Assembly (NCBI RefSeq): GCF_004027225.2 | Contig: NC_044297.2 | Span: 2,083,569 to 2,147,568 of the forward strand | Length of the DNA stretch: 64,000 nt | Reading direction: 5' to 3' | Origin: Strigops habroptila | Lineage: Eukaryota; Chordata; Aves; Psittaciformes; Psittacidae | Shown here: piece after piece, positions 37,879 to 52,800 of the stretch | Layout: each line of letters opens with the position of its first letter | How positions within the stretch are numbered: position 1 is the first letter of the stretch | Made by a program: the position numbers and the translations under genes | The notes under the pieces: generated by a model | The model's input: only the letters and a program-made list of their open reading frames with translations | Databases searched by the model: none | Told to the model about the DNA's origin: nothing

Positions 37879-40800
37879 CTGCAAAGAGAAATGGAGCATA
37901 TAAGGATGAGCTCAGAAGAGTGCTGGGAAGTCACCATCTGGTTCTTAACTAGTCTGCCCTCTGTGTCATTCAGCAAGAAAAGAAACCAGAGGTGCTGTCC
38001 TAATCCCCTGACCTTCAATGGCCACATAATGGCCCATGGCAGGGGGTTGGAACTGGATGATCTTAAGGTCCTTTCCAACCCAAACCAGTCTGTGATTCTG
38101 TAACACGAAGCAATAAAGCAATAAATCAATACACCTGATATATAATAACATGTTAACAATATGTGAAGCTATATAACACTGATGGTTACAACTAAGAACG
38201 TACGAATGCCTCGCTGAATTTGGGATAGCGTATTGGTACAATACTGTAGTAATAACAAGAATTATGACAGTGTGATTATTGCAGAAGCATCACAGTGCCA
38301 TACAACGATGTCATAAGAACTGTAGACTAGTAATAGAACATTAGCCACTATGTCATGAGAATACAGCACATGAGCATTGACTTTTAGATAGCCTAATACT
38401 CTATTTTATCACCAGTCAGTGCTATGCTGTATAGTATTGTTGGTAAATAAATCTGTGCAATGCTATGAGTTTATGGATAACATATACACATGACCTCATG
38501 TTATTCAACTCATGTAATAACGTGAGCTGAAGACTTCAAACTCTCCAGAATCATAGAATCAACTAGGTTGGAAAAGACCTTTAAGGTCACCAGGTCCAGC
38601 CTTTACGCCAGAGCAGCACTCTGCACTGTGTTACCTTTTAATCTGCTCCTCGTAGTCTTTTTTCTGTACCTCCATCTCTTTTTCCAGCTTCAGGACCATG
38701 TTCTGCAGGAACTCCCTGCTCTCCTCATCAGGCTTGGACACCTCGGCAGGGCTGCTGCTGGCGCTGGCTCTTTCCTTTGGCTCATGGCTGGGACTGGGGC
38801 AGGGGAGGAATTCCTTCTCGGAGCCGCTGCCTTCCCCACTCTCTGCTTGGGAGGTGGGAACGTTATCGTAGGTCGAAGCCCGGTGAAGGTCGAGCAGCTT
38901 AAAAAGATCATGAGACAATGTTCTCTTGTGTCCCTCAGGGACCACGGAGCGCACGCTGCTCCCAGGGGAGCTTTTCCAGCACTCAAATGAGTCATTCCTG
39001 TCATTGCTGCCTTTCTCCCCCACGGAAGCAGCTGCCAGGGGAGGTTTCCTGTTAGGTAAAGTCTGAGTTCTTTTCCTTGACTGTGTTTTCCACGTTCCCG
39101 GTGTATCTTTGGACCCTTTATCTTCTCTGGGTGCACTTGAGCTCGCAGCTGGTCTGCGGGCAGTGCTGGAATTCAGGTCATCTCTCTGGAAAACAGACCC
39201 ATGGCATTAAGACAGCCTCATCCTGCTCTGTGAGCAGAGAACAGGTTGCAGCGACTGCTGTGACTGCAATTCTTACCCTTGAACATACTAATGGGAATGG
39301 CCACAAGTTTTCCATAAAGAACTTGTGCCATGCACCATGTTTTCCACTTTTTGCAGAGATTCTTTCTGACAAAAGCCTTTAATCCTCAATGTTTTCCCTT
39401 CACCAGCAGGAACTGAAAAGGTTTCATCTGTTCTGCTAAAAAACTTCAGGAGTTTTTCCCAGAACAGTGGATTTTCCACAGGAAAGTGGGAAGTTTCTCT
39501 ACGTCATTTTCCTGATGCAGATATTCCAGGCATGACAGTTCTAGCTCTTTACCCTATTAATAGCAAGAGCTTTTAGTGGCTCGCTGACCTGTTAGATCCC
39601 ATCCTAATGAATCCCACATTCTTTAATGTATGGCTTGTTATTTCCCTGGGGATTCAGCCTCACCATTTGCCTTCGGATCAGTGTGTCCGCCCTGGCCACC
39701 GCGGGGTCCTCAGCAGCATCCCAGCCCACGGAGCTGCGCAGGATGGGTGCCTTCTTGTCGTTGTTTTGGGCAGGTGGAGAGGGTGGCACGTCCTTGGATG
39801 GAGGAAAGAGGTTTGCGTGGTCACTGATCAGCACAGTCATCACCTTCTGGATCTGTGGTGTGCCTGCAAGAGATTAGAGCTCTGTCAGCAGCAAACCCAG
39901 TGTGACAGGCTTGATAAGAGACAGGTTGGTATCAAAGGGATGATCAGAGGGATGGAGCATCTCTTCTATGAGGAGTTGGGGTTGTTCAGCCTGGAGAAGA
40001 CTCCAGGGAGACCTTATTGAGGCCTTTCAATTCTTAAAAGGGGCCTATAAGAAAGATGAGGAGAAACTTTAGCAGGGCCTGTTGTGACAGGATGAGGGGT
40101 GATGGTTTTAAACTAAAAGAAGGAGATTCAGGCTGGATGTGAAAATGAAATTATTTACAAATGAGGGTGGTAAAACACTGGCACAGGTTGCCCAGAGAGG
40201 TGGTGGATGCCCCATCCCTGGAGACATTCCAGGCCAGGCTGGATGTGGTTCTGGGCACCCTGATCTAGCTGAAGGTGTCCCTGCTCATTGCAGGGGGGTT
40301 GGACTGGATGAGCTTTGAAGGTCCTTTTCAACCCAAACCATTCCATGGTTCTAGCGACACTTGCATTTCTAGTTGGTCTTTCTGGTGTCCAAAATGGAGA
40401 TGCACGTAGAAACGAGGCGAAGACAAGAAGCAGGATCATAAAACCAACTAAAGGGAGGGATTTTTATATCACCCCAGAACAGCAGGAGCAGCCTATGGAG
40501 CAACCAAGACTGGAGTCTGCTCAGCTGCACCGAGCCCCAGATTGTGCTTCTCTGGCTCAACAAGCAAACTACAGTTGTCAGTTATACAAACAAGCATATG
40601 AACATCTCTACCATTTCCATGTGATGTCTGCAGAGCAGAGCATCCTTTGGCCTTAACATAGTTCTGCTGCATCTGGCCTTGCCCCTGGGATTACTTGTTC
40701 AGCTGAACAGTAATTTCTTTGAGCTTTCTTTGTTTCTCTAGGAAGCTTTTTATACCTTCCTGCTCCAAACAGAAGAAAGGTGATTTCACCAAGTTCCTCA

Positions 40801-43800
40801 ATTGTTTGGAATCTATGGAGGCAACACACAATGCAACTCCTAAGGGTCACTATAGACACATTTATAGCCTAACTAACATGTGGCTTTACTCTACCCTGCT
40901 GCACTTCCTGTGCCCAGGCATATGTCTGGCTTCTATCCATGGGTCTACTGTAGAAAATGTGGATGTAACTGAGTATTTCAGCATAGGAGGTGCTCCTATG
41001 CCACGTATTCCAGGAGTCCCTTTTACCTCTCATAATAATGGCAGGATCCTCTCTCTTAGGTCTGATGAGGTTCACTCCAATCACTGTTGCCAGGTTATCC
41101 ACACTCATCTTGTTGACACTAGAATTCAACTGGATTTCGTGTAGAAACCTGCCAGAATGCAAAGGCAAATATTTCAAGTCAGAGAAGGAAGACTGCAAAA
41201 ATCCTTACACATCCACTGCTATAAACCCTCATTCATCCAGCCAGCTTTTCCTCTAGATCCCAAGGACAGAAACATGCCTCATGACTGCAAACTGGAGGTG
41301 GGTCTTAGTGGTATCAATAGAAAAACCACCATGTGATGAGCTGAAAATCAAAGATCAAATCTCCAACCAGAGCAAATTCCCCTGGGCCGGGTGAAACCCA
41401 ACAGCTTTGTTGCACAAGGCTTTGCCTAGAAAACCTACCCTTGATTTTGATTCTCGGGGGTTCATAAGTGAGTTTTAGGGGAGGAATTTCTGCTTGGGCA
41501 TTGCCAAGGTGCTTCTCCCCATGGCTGAAGTTCTCCCTTTACAAAAGTCAGGATCTGGTGCCTTGAAGGGAATCATCCAATGGCTTAAGAGGGCTCCCTC
41601 CAGAGGAGGCAGCCTCAGGCTTAGGGATGATATTTCTACTCACCAACACCAAATCTGAGCTGTTCATGCCTTGTGCAGAGGACTGACCTGCAGATATAGC
41701 TGAGGAGGTTGTAGTTGTCTCTGGGAAGGAGGGACAGTTGCTTCAGGAGTTCCTGATGGCCCTAAATGCAAGTGAAGAAATAGCTCTATAAAGATTCACA
41801 GGTATATACAGACCCAGGAATGGCTCTTGGTCACTCCATCCATCCCTGGATGGTCTCACCTCTTGGAAATTCCATTTCTCCAGCAGAAGAACGGACATGG
41901 AGAAGTTTCTGAACAGTGCTCAGCAAGAAGAGGCAGCCCATTGCCCAGCAAAGGTAAGAGCAGGAGCCCTTCCAGCCCCGCACGAATGCGATGAGCTCTT
42001 CAGAAAGAGCTGATCATGCCTCATCTCTTGCATTCCTTGTATATAAGCATTTAGAACATTTTTAACCCCAAAGATCCTAAAGTGAAACAACCTACAAGAA
42101 ACATTTGCCATTGAAATACAGGGCTGAAGCCTGCAGTTCACAAAGCTCATGCCACCAAGGCTGTCTTTTTGTGTACATGAACAGCATCCGCGACTGGAAT
42201 TTTGGGGATGGGGCTTATATAGTAACTTATCTAGTTAGGAAAAGCCTCTTCCCATCTGTTCCTCACTTCTTCCTCTCTCAAATCCCCCTTCCTTCCTTGC
42301 TCTCACCCAGAGCCCTCTGTCAGCTCCGCTCTCAGCTCAGGCTGAAGGGGTCTGCAGGAGGCTGTTTCCTTCCTCTCTTGGTGTTCACACACTGTTTGCT
42401 GCAAGGGCTCCATGAAAAGAGGTGTTGAGCAGCTCTTTGATCTGCTCCAGAAATGTGAGCTTTAAAATGGACAAATCCATGTTGTCAAATTGAGAAACCC
42501 CCTTGCCTTTGGGAGGGTTTATCTTTTTCCTTTCTCTTTCTTTTTTCCTTTTCTCCCCCCAGATTTAGAAGCTGAGGAATTACACAGCTTATAATGCACA
42601 GCTAAAAGCACCCGGTGCCTCCAGCTCACAAAGCCCTGGCAATGAACCACAGATCATAGGAAGGCCAGCAAGCAGAGACACAAGAGCAGCTTTACCTTCC
42701 TCTCATCCGCATCCAGCGCCTGCCCGCACAGCAGGAAATCCTCATACTGCATCCAGGGCACCACTGGCTCCGGCAGCTCCCGCAGGTAGAGCTTGAGCAG
42801 AGAGGCCACGGTGTGAACATCTGTATCCCTGCAACATGAAAAGAGCCCCAGCTGCTGAGGAAACCCTACCCTGCTCCAGGAGCATCGGATGTATTAGAGC
42901 TCTGTGTGTAGATGCAGGAGACAGAGAGATAGAGAGATGCGAGGCAGAAGTTGTTCCCTGTGAGGGTGCTGAGGCGCTGGCACAGGGTGCCCAGAGAAGC
43001 TGTGGCTGCCCCATCCCTGGCAGTGTTCAAGGCCAGGTTGGACACAGGGGCTTGGAGCAACCTGCTCTAGTGGAAGGTGTCCCTGTCCGTGGCAGGGGGT
43101 TGGAACTGGGTGAGCTTTAAGCTCCCTTCCAACACAAACCGTTTGATAATCCATGATACAAATAGGTCAAAGTGAGCTGGAGGGAATCCAGAGGGAGCCC
43201 CAAGCCAGGGAATGGCCCCAGGTGGCAGGAATAGAAATCCTTGGGGGAGATTTCCCCCACCATGGTGCTGGTGGGTCCCCAGCGTTCACACCCGGGCTGA
43301 GCCTTCCCAGGCTGCATTTGACTCATGATGCTTTGCATGGAAATCCTGCTGGAGCTCCCGTGCTTGGCAGGAGCTCCCCGCTCCGTGCGGAGCTGGAAGA
43401 GCTTGCCTGGAGTTTTGGAGATTAACAGCAATTACTGAAGATGTTCTGCCGGGACAGATGTTTGCAGCTTTGCATACCATAGAGTTTACATTATGTCAAA
43501 GGGACACTGTCAAGATCAGAAGCCTCTCATTTGAACTACCTTGAAGCGGCTGAACTGTGATAAACTTCTAGCAGAAATCCCCCAGGTCATTTATTTTTAG
43601 GACTGTTTGGGGGTTTTTTACATCCTACTGGTTTTAACAAATGCACATAGCCACAGAGGAGGATTTCAGAGCTGTGTTTTTGCAGAGCCAACCAATACAC
43701 ACCATTAGGTATCTATTGGCACTGCAACAAGAGTTTTCTGACACTCCCCACCCAATGTTTGTGCATTCAAAAGTGCTGTGTGAACCCAAACAGGCTGTGA

Positions 43801-46800
43801 AGATGGCATTGATTGTGGAGCCAGTGTCTCACAGCATTCAGGTCACTGGAAAACCCCACTATTGGCCTTTCTCCTTGCTAAAAAGATGGTTTGGTTGAAG
43901 TGCAAGGGAGTCACCCTGAGATGCCCACAGCAACGCACATAGCAAGCCCTGCAGCATGGGCTTAACATGGCAGGGTGATGGGGAAGGGACAAACTCCCTC
44001 TCTTTACCCCACTGTATAACAAGCAAGCTTCACCTTCCTCTGACCCACAGGCAGGTTACAACAGGAGAGCTCCCAGCAGGGCTCCAACACCCACAAAGCA
44101 AGAAATAGCTGCAAACCCAAGAGTCAGGATGGTTGTACTGCCAGAGCAGCCCTGGCTCCACTCACACAGGGCAGGGAGGAGTTAGGTCAAAATCCCGTGG
44201 TTTTTCCCTAACAAAGCTGCATAAAGCTGGGTAAAAACAACCTCAATCTGCCCTGTTTCAGTTTAAACACATTGCTCCTTTTGGGTCCTTCTCTCCCACA
44301 AGCAGCCCAGATTTTGCCAGCAGCTCCCAGAGCTTGGGTGATGCCATTCACAGGGATTGGGCTAGAGACCTCTGAAGGTCCCTTCCAACCCAAACCTTTG
44401 CATGATCCTGTACAGGACAGCTCCCCAGCTCTGCAGAGTTGGGCCATCACCACAGCCAGTATCAAACACCTTCACACACATGCAGCAGCCTGGGCACTCC
44501 TTGCCTCAGTTCTTGGGGGTAAGGCAGGGCAAGAATTAAAACAAAAGCCTCATTTTAGGTGCCATGGAAGGGCTTTATGAAGAGATGCAACAGGAGTTTA
44601 TCTTTCTTCTCTTCTTTTGTACAGGGCATGGCAGAGGTAGCAGTGGCAAACATCTCCCTAAAGCCTCTCTGAGACCTACAGCAGAGCTCTCAGCCCTGCA
44701 GAGGAAGGGGGTCAGGAGGATGCAGCCAAAATCTCTCATATCTCTATGTGGTAGTACAGGATGAAGCAACAGGAGGAAAATACCATGGCTGTGGGCTGGC
44801 AAGGAAAGAAATGACCTTTACTGTGAGCATGAGGGTGTTGTCTGAGCTTATTTGTGATCCTTTGCTAGCTCTCCTTTCTCTAAACCTCTGCCTTTAGCTG
44901 ATGGGCTGTGTAGGCTCTTCCCTTTGGCTGCTCCTGCACAGATAACTGCTGTATGGAGGCAGGCTTTTCCTAAATGCTTTTCTTTATTTCCATGAATCTC
45001 AGCACCCTCTAATGCTGTTTTGGGGGTTTCTGATGAATCCTCTTCCCTTACCAAGCCCTTCTGGAGGGTCCAGGTTTCCTGCAGGGCACTGCTGGGCTCT
45101 CAGGGGGGTTTGACAGACTGCTTTCCCCCAGGTTTGAGGGCATATGAGCAGGAAAGGGGGGATCCAGCATTACCGGTCAAATGATGGTCTTTCTCCAGCA
45201 TCAAAGGCATCCCTGAGCTGCTTCACCAGGTTGTCTTGGCCGGGGAGGCGGAAGATGCCCTCCTCGCTCACGCCGTGCTCCCGGATGAACTCAGCACACT
45301 TCTGCACCAGGATGGGGACCTGGTGCTGCCCGAACCTCTGCTCGTAGGCCATGGTGTCTGCCAAGCGCTGCCCGAACACCACTGGGGAAAGAACAAGGGT
45401 TAGAGGAGCCCAAACCCTTTGCTAAAGGCACTTTAGCATCAGGTGATAACATGACAGTGGTACCTGCTGTTCTGATAGCATAGGAGCTATAAGAAGGCTG
45501 CAATCTGGGGCAAAGCAGAACATCTTCCAAAGAAATACTAGCTTAATGAAGCCTTGTTCCTCCTCCAAATAACTAACAGGTCTCAAACTGGTTAAAACCA
45601 AGCAGTGAGCCTCGTTTCCTGCTGTGCTGCTTGCCTGCCTTGGAGCAGGGTGCTGATACAGAGGGAGACAGGAACAGCAAAAAGGCTGATGGCACAGGGA
45701 GAAAAAGCAAGCTGAAGGCTATAGAAAGCACAGCAGACCACCAAGAAAGAAGGCAAGCAGAGGTTTGGAGCTGGAAGTCTAACTGATTTAGTTGCTTTTC
45801 TTTCCCATCCCCTCTCCTCTCCCCCTCCAGAACTCCCCTGTGCAGGGAGCAGCAGCAGGAGGTACCTTTCCTTCGCAGCAATGGCTTTTTCCTCCTGAAC
45901 TCACAGCAGAAGAAAAGCTCGAAGGTAGGAAGGCAGCAGCCTGCATCCCAGCTCTTCCTCCTCGGAGCCTGGGGCATGGTAAGAGCAGACAAATCCAAAC
46001 TCGAACTCTGGGATATTAATGGTAACGGGTTCTATGGTCCTCTACCATGTTTTTGCCCCAGCAGTGCCTGTGATGTGTTCACCTTGTGCTCTGAAAGCTG
46101 AAGTAATTCCTGTGCATCTTCCAGAGGAGGAAAAGGCAAGAAAACACTCATTTGGAACCACAAGGCTTGTCAGTACCTGCCTGATCATGGGGATTTTCAT
46201 ATATAACTCACACTTTTAAACTATTAATATAAACCTGTCACTGTGCACGGGAAAAGCAAATAGCTGCTGTTTTCCTCCCTCTCTGCTTTGGTAGTTGATA
46301 GTGAATCGCTTCTTTAACTGCAAACTGGCAGGTTGGTTAATGTGGGGGTACCTCCAATGCATGCCCATGTCAGAATGCTCTGCAGGGAGGCAGCCAGCCG
46401 TGCAAAACCCCTCCCACATTTTGGAGATGCTTTTGCTGTTGCTTCACCCTTTGCAGCTTCTCTGCTCTTTGGCGTGCAACAAGCTCACGACTGGGATGTG
46501 TGGGGCTGCTTTGGCCAAAGCCTCCACCATGCAGCGGTTGCTTCAAAAGCACATGTTGCCTCAGCTTATATTGAAGCCAGAACCCTGAAGCATGAAGTTT
46601 TGGGGTCTGTTAACCTGTGTAGTGACATAAAATGCAGCTCTACACTATCTGACATCTCTGCTATCCTCAGGGCTCTCTGTACTGCTGTAAATGTACATTT
46701 TCTATCACATAAGGTCCCTTTATCTAGCCAGAAGAAACTGGCAGCCATCCAGGTTTAAGCAAGGCTCAGGTGTGGAGTTGTTGTTAAATATTAGAGCCAG

Positions 46801-49800
46801 GTAGGGCAATGCCTTGAAAATCTCTGGCTCATGCAACGCTCATTTCAGATGCTTCCCCCAGGGCACAGCATGGTTCAGTTAGAGGCAGGAAACACCAGGG
46901 CTGCAGAGGAAAGCAAGTTGTGTTGTCCTTTAGGTGAAGCTTAACCTGTGCTGCAGTGAAAGAGCTCAGTTGGCAGCTCCTGCCTGTGTCTGAACCGCTG
47001 TGATTTACACTAACACAGGAGCTAGGGGAGCCCAGAGCTCCATCGTGCTTGAATTACAGAGCTGAAGGGCATGGACCCTATAAAACATCATACAAATAGT
47101 CAGGGCAAGGCACAGAGGGAGGGAGGAGAGGTGGATTTTGCTTATAGGAGTTCACCCTCATTGGAGAAGTTCATCCTTACAGGAAAAGTGGTTGGAATGA
47201 CCTTTGCTGCTTCCTTTGTGGGCTTCCCCTGGGGTGGCAAATTTATGGTGTGCTCCATTCTGGTGGGGTCATGTTTTATACTTCCCTGACCACAATGTTG
47301 TAATGGAATAAATGCGTCCTTGGGATGGGGCTGGAAGCAGGGATCCTGTTGGCACAAGCCTTGCCTATGTGTGAGGAGGGTTGTTGTATAGCCAAGGCAG
47401 AAGGGCTGGGCTGAGCAAGAAAAGCAAAGCAAGGAAACGGGCAGGTTATAGACAGGATTTTTCAGTGCTTGAGCCCTGCAAAGGGTTGTTTTCACGAACA
47501 GTATTTTCTGGGGGCAAGAATTCAATGAGGAAGTTTGCAAAAGAGGTTGAAACCAGCCCAGAAATCTTCTTTCATGCTTGGCTGCCATTTACTTCATGCT
47601 GCCCATGCTTGCAGCAGACCCAGCACCACAGGGTCTGGCCTAGGAGGAGGTTTCTAAGGTGTTACAGTCACACCACAGTTCCATTTCCCAGCTGGAAGGA
47701 TTTATGAACCCAGCTTTGAAACCCTCGCACAGAAGCACCGCAGACCATGAGGCAGTGAGAAATGGCCTCTCCAAGAGCTGTCCCTGCTCTCCTTTACCTC
47801 CTGATGTAGAGCCCAGCACCCGTCGGATGGATTTAACCCATTCTTCCATCTCAGACTGGGAATTAGCCATGAGCACGCAGGTGTCCTGCCCGGCCCGGGT
47901 CTGCTCTCCAGAGAAGCCTGCAAAGAACCATTTATTATCCTTTATAGAGAGGATTGGAGGAGAAAAGACACATTCTTCTGCTTGGTTTCCTTCCTAAGTG
48001 CTTTTGGCTCCAAATTTCCCCATTGATCTCTACTTGGCTCTGAAATGAAGCTTTTACACTGCACCCTCGCTGTAGGGCTGCAAGAAGGGAACAGAAACTG
48101 CTGAACAGTGCAGCTTGGCTGGGCTTCTCAGCATGGGACAAGGGCCCTCCTCCAGCCCCAACATGGGAATAGTGAAAGCAAGATGTTAGTTTTCATGTGC
48201 AGCTCAACACTGGGAGACCTTGTCAAGAGGTGGGAGCAAAAGGAGTGGCCCAAATGATTCTGGGGGGACCCAAAAGTGTGCAACAAAGAGGAGGGAAGAG
48301 GAGGGAAGCATCCTTACCTGGGATGATTTCAAAGATGAATTTCCCTCCTTCCTCTGGGTTGCTGGCCACCTCCTTGATGGTGCTTCCCTGGAGAGACAGG
48401 CAGCCCTAGGACAAAGCAGAGCACGAGGTGCAAATATGTCCTGTCTCTGATACTACCATGTGTAAGCATTGAGGATTAAAGTCCTTCTTTCAAGCAGGTT
48501 GCAGGAGCTGGTGAGCTTTATGTATCTGCTAAGAATTACTCCTCAAACATTAAGGGACACTTCTTTAATGCCAGTTTTTCTGATGAAGTGATTCTCAGAA
48601 TGGTTATTTTGCTCTTTTCCTTTTTTTCCTCCCTTCTCACGTGCATTTTAACCCCTGTTGGGAGTGGAAGAAGAGAGTACAAAGGAGAAGGCACTTACCA
48701 AAACACTAGAGCAGGAAAACTGTTCCTTTAACACAGCATCGCTTAAACCCCCAAACCACACCCAAAGTTTGCAGCAGAGGAGTAGAGAAAAAGAAGAAAA
48801 GGAAGGGGAAATAGAAAAGCAAAGTGAAAAAGAGCCATTGCTTTTGGACCTTCCTTTCCCCATCCATCACTGTGAGCATGGGCAGCTTGGTCCTGGATAG
48901 AGGGGATGGATGGGAGCGGCCGAGGCACGTGGGGACCGAGTGGGGGTGACTCAGCACCAGAGGAAATAGGGCTCTGCCAAGGACATGAAGTTTCAGCCTC
49001 CTAAAGGCCACCAGGCTCCTGCAGGAGGACTTTCAGTGCTCCAAGAGCTTGAGTTGCAGCTGGATCAGTCAGAATCATTGATGGGATCAGAGAGGATTGA
49101 AATGAGCTGTTGGAGCAAGTGCAGAGGAGGCCACGAGGATGCTCAGGGGCTGAAGCAGCTCCTGTACGGAGACAGGCTGAGAACATTAGGGCTGTTCAGC
49201 CTGGAGAAGAGAAGCTGCGTGGAGACCTCAGAGCAGCTCCCAGTGTCTGAAGGGGGCTACAAGGATGCTGGGGAGGGACCTTCATCAGGGACTGGAGCAA
49301 CAGGACAAGGGGCGATGGGTTCAAACTGAAACAGGGGAAGTTCAGGTTGGAGATAAGGCAGAAGCTCTTCCCTGTGAGGGTGCTGAGGCGCTGGCACAGG
49401 GTGCCCAGAGAAGCTGTGGCTGCCCCATCCCTGGCAGTGTTCAAGGCCAGGTTGGACACAGGGGCTTGGAGCAACCTGCTCTAGTGGAAGGTGTCCCTGC
49501 CCGTGGCAGGGGTTGGAGCTGGATGAGCTTTAAGGTCCCTTCAACCCAAACCAGTCTGGGATTCTGTGGTGCATCAGGGTCACGGGCAGAGCACTTTCTG
49601 TTTCTACATCCCTTTTACAATGGAGGAGGCAGTTCCTCCCAGTCACCCTGACACAGGGCAAAGCCAGAAATAGGACCTGGATCCTGCCACACTCAGCCAT
49701 GTGTTTCACCCCGAGGATCTACCAACTGCCTGCAGGCACTTGAAGAATTTAAGTAGATATAGAATCGTAGAATGGTTTGGGTTGGAAAGGACCTGAAGAT

Positions 49801-52800
49801 CATTCAGTTCCAACCCCCTGCCACAGGCAGGGACACCTCACACTAGACCATGTCACCCAAGGCTCTGTCCAACCTGGCCTTGAACTCTGCCAGGGATGGA
49901 GCAATTGAAACTTCTTTGGGCAACTGTGCCAGGACCTCACCACCCTCACAGTAAAGAAAGTGCATACATGAAGCTCCTGATCAGGGTATCTCATCTCTGG
50001 TACTGTCCAGAGGCAGAAAACTCCTTTAACACCCTACTCCAGCCCCATCCCAAAACATTTTCCCATGAGCAAAGCTGCAAGAAGAGGGAGACTGAGGACG
50101 GGCAAAGCCCAGCATCCTCTTCCTACCTGTGGCTTGACATCATCCTCATCCTTGTAGTAGTAAAGCTGCTGTCCCTTGAGCACGAAGTACCGCTGCTGCC
50201 AGTTCTTGACGATGGAGCGCTGCTTCTTGAGCCAGCCGTCCTTCAGGGGCCGCTGCAGCGCGCTGGGGGCACCAGGCCCGGTGCCCGCTGCATCCCCGCT
50301 CATCACGCTCCTGGAACGGGCTGCCAAGGGAAGGAGAGGGACGGGCTGGTGGGGACACACACAGGGACCAGCCACCAGCCTCCCCCAAGGGCTGAGTGAT
50401 GCTCCAGCAGCGAGCGCGGCTCTCTGCCCCTCTGGCTGCGCTGAGCAGGGTGGCTGCAGGGTTTAAAGGAAGTGGCTGCAGTATCTGTCAGCGTGTGCTT
50501 CCTTTTTCCTGCGTGGGAGGAATTGTCTTGCAAGTAAGAAGAAAATCATCAGGGTTTTGTCTAATAATGTGTGTGTGTTTTCCTTACACCCTCCCCAAAG
50601 AGCCTGCGGCAGCACCGGCACAATGACCCAGCCTGCCTCGGAAAGAAACGGGTTGGAAGTTGCAGTTTTGCTCTGGGAGAGCTTTGCCTCGTGTTTCCAT
50701 GGGCAGTTTGCACACAATGGGAGTGGAAAGTCTCCAAAGAAGTGTCAATGTGGATTCGAAGCATCCTGTCTTCTCCGCATCACCACTGAGCTGTGGCGGG
50801 GACCAGCAGCACGGCCCTATGGCATCTCTAAATGCTTCTGTGAGAGTAAATGCCTTGGGAGGGACCATTTCCAGAAGGAATTTTGCCTCTGGACCAGGCA
50901 CTGCAGGAGTGCCTGGTAGCTGAGTTAGCATCTATGGTCATGGGGCAAAAACAATGACACGACTGCAGGGGAATTCAGCTTCACATGGTGATCTCTTGAG
51001 GTCCTACATCTCCCTGCTCAAACAGAGCTGGTGGCACCTGGCTGAGTGCCACGGTGCAGAGAGTGGAGCAGGATTCGGCCTCCTGAGCCCAGCTGCATTT
51101 GCTGGCAGAGGATGTTCAGGCTGAGCTGGGAGGGAAGCGTTGTGCAATGCTGTGGGATGGGGGAAGCTGCAGCAGTCCCATATCTCTGCCCCCAGATGCC
51201 TGAGCTGGTCAGCAGAGCAGAGGGCTGCAGCAGCTGTGGTAGATACGAGTGTCAGTGAATCCTGGCATGGGCCTGAGTGCAAAGGACATGCTTAAAAGAG
51301 GAGAAAAGTCACCCACTGCTGCCTTGTGATGCACAGACACCCACAGGGAGCATGAGCCTACAAAGCACCTTGCACCCAGTGCTGAGCAGTCAGTTGCTTC
51401 CGAGGCTCAGGACTGTGCCCAGCTTCCCGTTCTGAAATCCCCTGGAGCAAGGCACTCTTGCCTTGGTCCTTCAGAGCCAGGCTTGGGTAGAGCACTCTGA
51501 GCTCACCTCCCCACCTCAAACCTGCCACAGATCCCATCCCCAAAACCCAACAAGGGTTGTGAATCTAAAAGTCACCCTTCCAAGAGCAGTGAGGATGCTG
51601 CTTTTATCTCAGTGTGTGCTGATGTGGGATGGATGCCCCCTGCAGAAGATGTGGTTGTAAGAAAGGGATTTGCCAGCTGCTTCCCTTGAAAAATGCTGGG
51701 AATTACCCTGATGCAGAAACCAAAGTGGGGTTCCCAGATTGCACCTCAGGCTCCGGGCAGCGTCTTTGCCAAAACATCTGCATTTACGCAAATCCCATAA
51801 GTACTAATACGAATCTCAGCAAACTGCTCACCAGCAGCATCGCTCCTCTCTGTAAATCATGTTCCTTCACGTCTTGTGGCTGCTGCCAGCTCCTCAGGGA
51901 TGAGGATTTCTGGGGAATGATGTGCAGGGTGGAGCAGCTGCTGGGAGCAGGGATGCTACAGGGTGCGGGGCACAGAAACCACAGCCCATCACCAAAGAGC
52001 AAATCCCAAATGGATTGGCTCCAAACTAGCCCCATTCTGTAGAAAGACGCTCTCCCATGGTCCAGCACTCTGGACCACTCCAATTTTGCTGTGCTTTCTC
52101 CTATCCCATCACACGACCTCATCTTGATGAAGCAGAGATGGGTGGAAATCAGGGATGTGTCTCCATCCGCCAGCTCTGTGTTGCCAAAATTCCCTTCCCC
52201 ACATGGCTCAGCCCAGCCCAGCAGCGCTGATATTCCAGTGGCACAAGATGTGGAAGGAGAAATCAACTCTTTTATGTAAAGGGCAATGGTTTACTACCCC
52301 TTATTGCAGACACTAATCTCCCTCTAGGCCAGTCATGGCTGCATCAGGGCTCTGCACCATGGAAAGAAATCAACCCATCAATCTGCTACCCAGGGATTCC
52401 TCCTGCTCTCAGCCTTAAGCTTAAATTGCCTGGTCCTTGCTGGAAATCAGGTTTCTCTCTCCCTCTTTGCAGCCTTTCCCAGCTGTGTAGGGGGTGTGCA
52501 TTCAGAGGAGCACACGTGGGTCCCCTTCCTTTAGCATTAGCTGAAGACTCACAGCACAACTGGAGGCTTAGCCGTGGCTTAGCCATGTTCATGCACATAC
52601 CTGTGCACCAGTGTGAACACACACATATATTTTCCTGCTGTGTGAGGCAGCTCTCCCTGTACTTTGGGCTCATTTAAGGCCCAAATAGGAGTTTTCAGGC
52701 TCCTTCCTACCCATGATGCGAGGCTCCTAAATACCGTGCCCATGGCAGGGCTCATGCAGAGCATGGAGAGGATCTGCTGTGGGAGCTTGGCTTTTCCCCT

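Larger units (their letters stand above)
37879..50126 (-). other. ARHGAP25 introns 2-10
   Basis: The intervals between the listed exons. The longest are 48406-50126, 45382-47797, 42829-45173, 41762-42695, 41149-41687, 39864-41026, 39186-39663 and 37879-38634. Apart from the listed CR1 fragments I see no repeats, RNA genes or extra exons. Confidence 0.7.
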
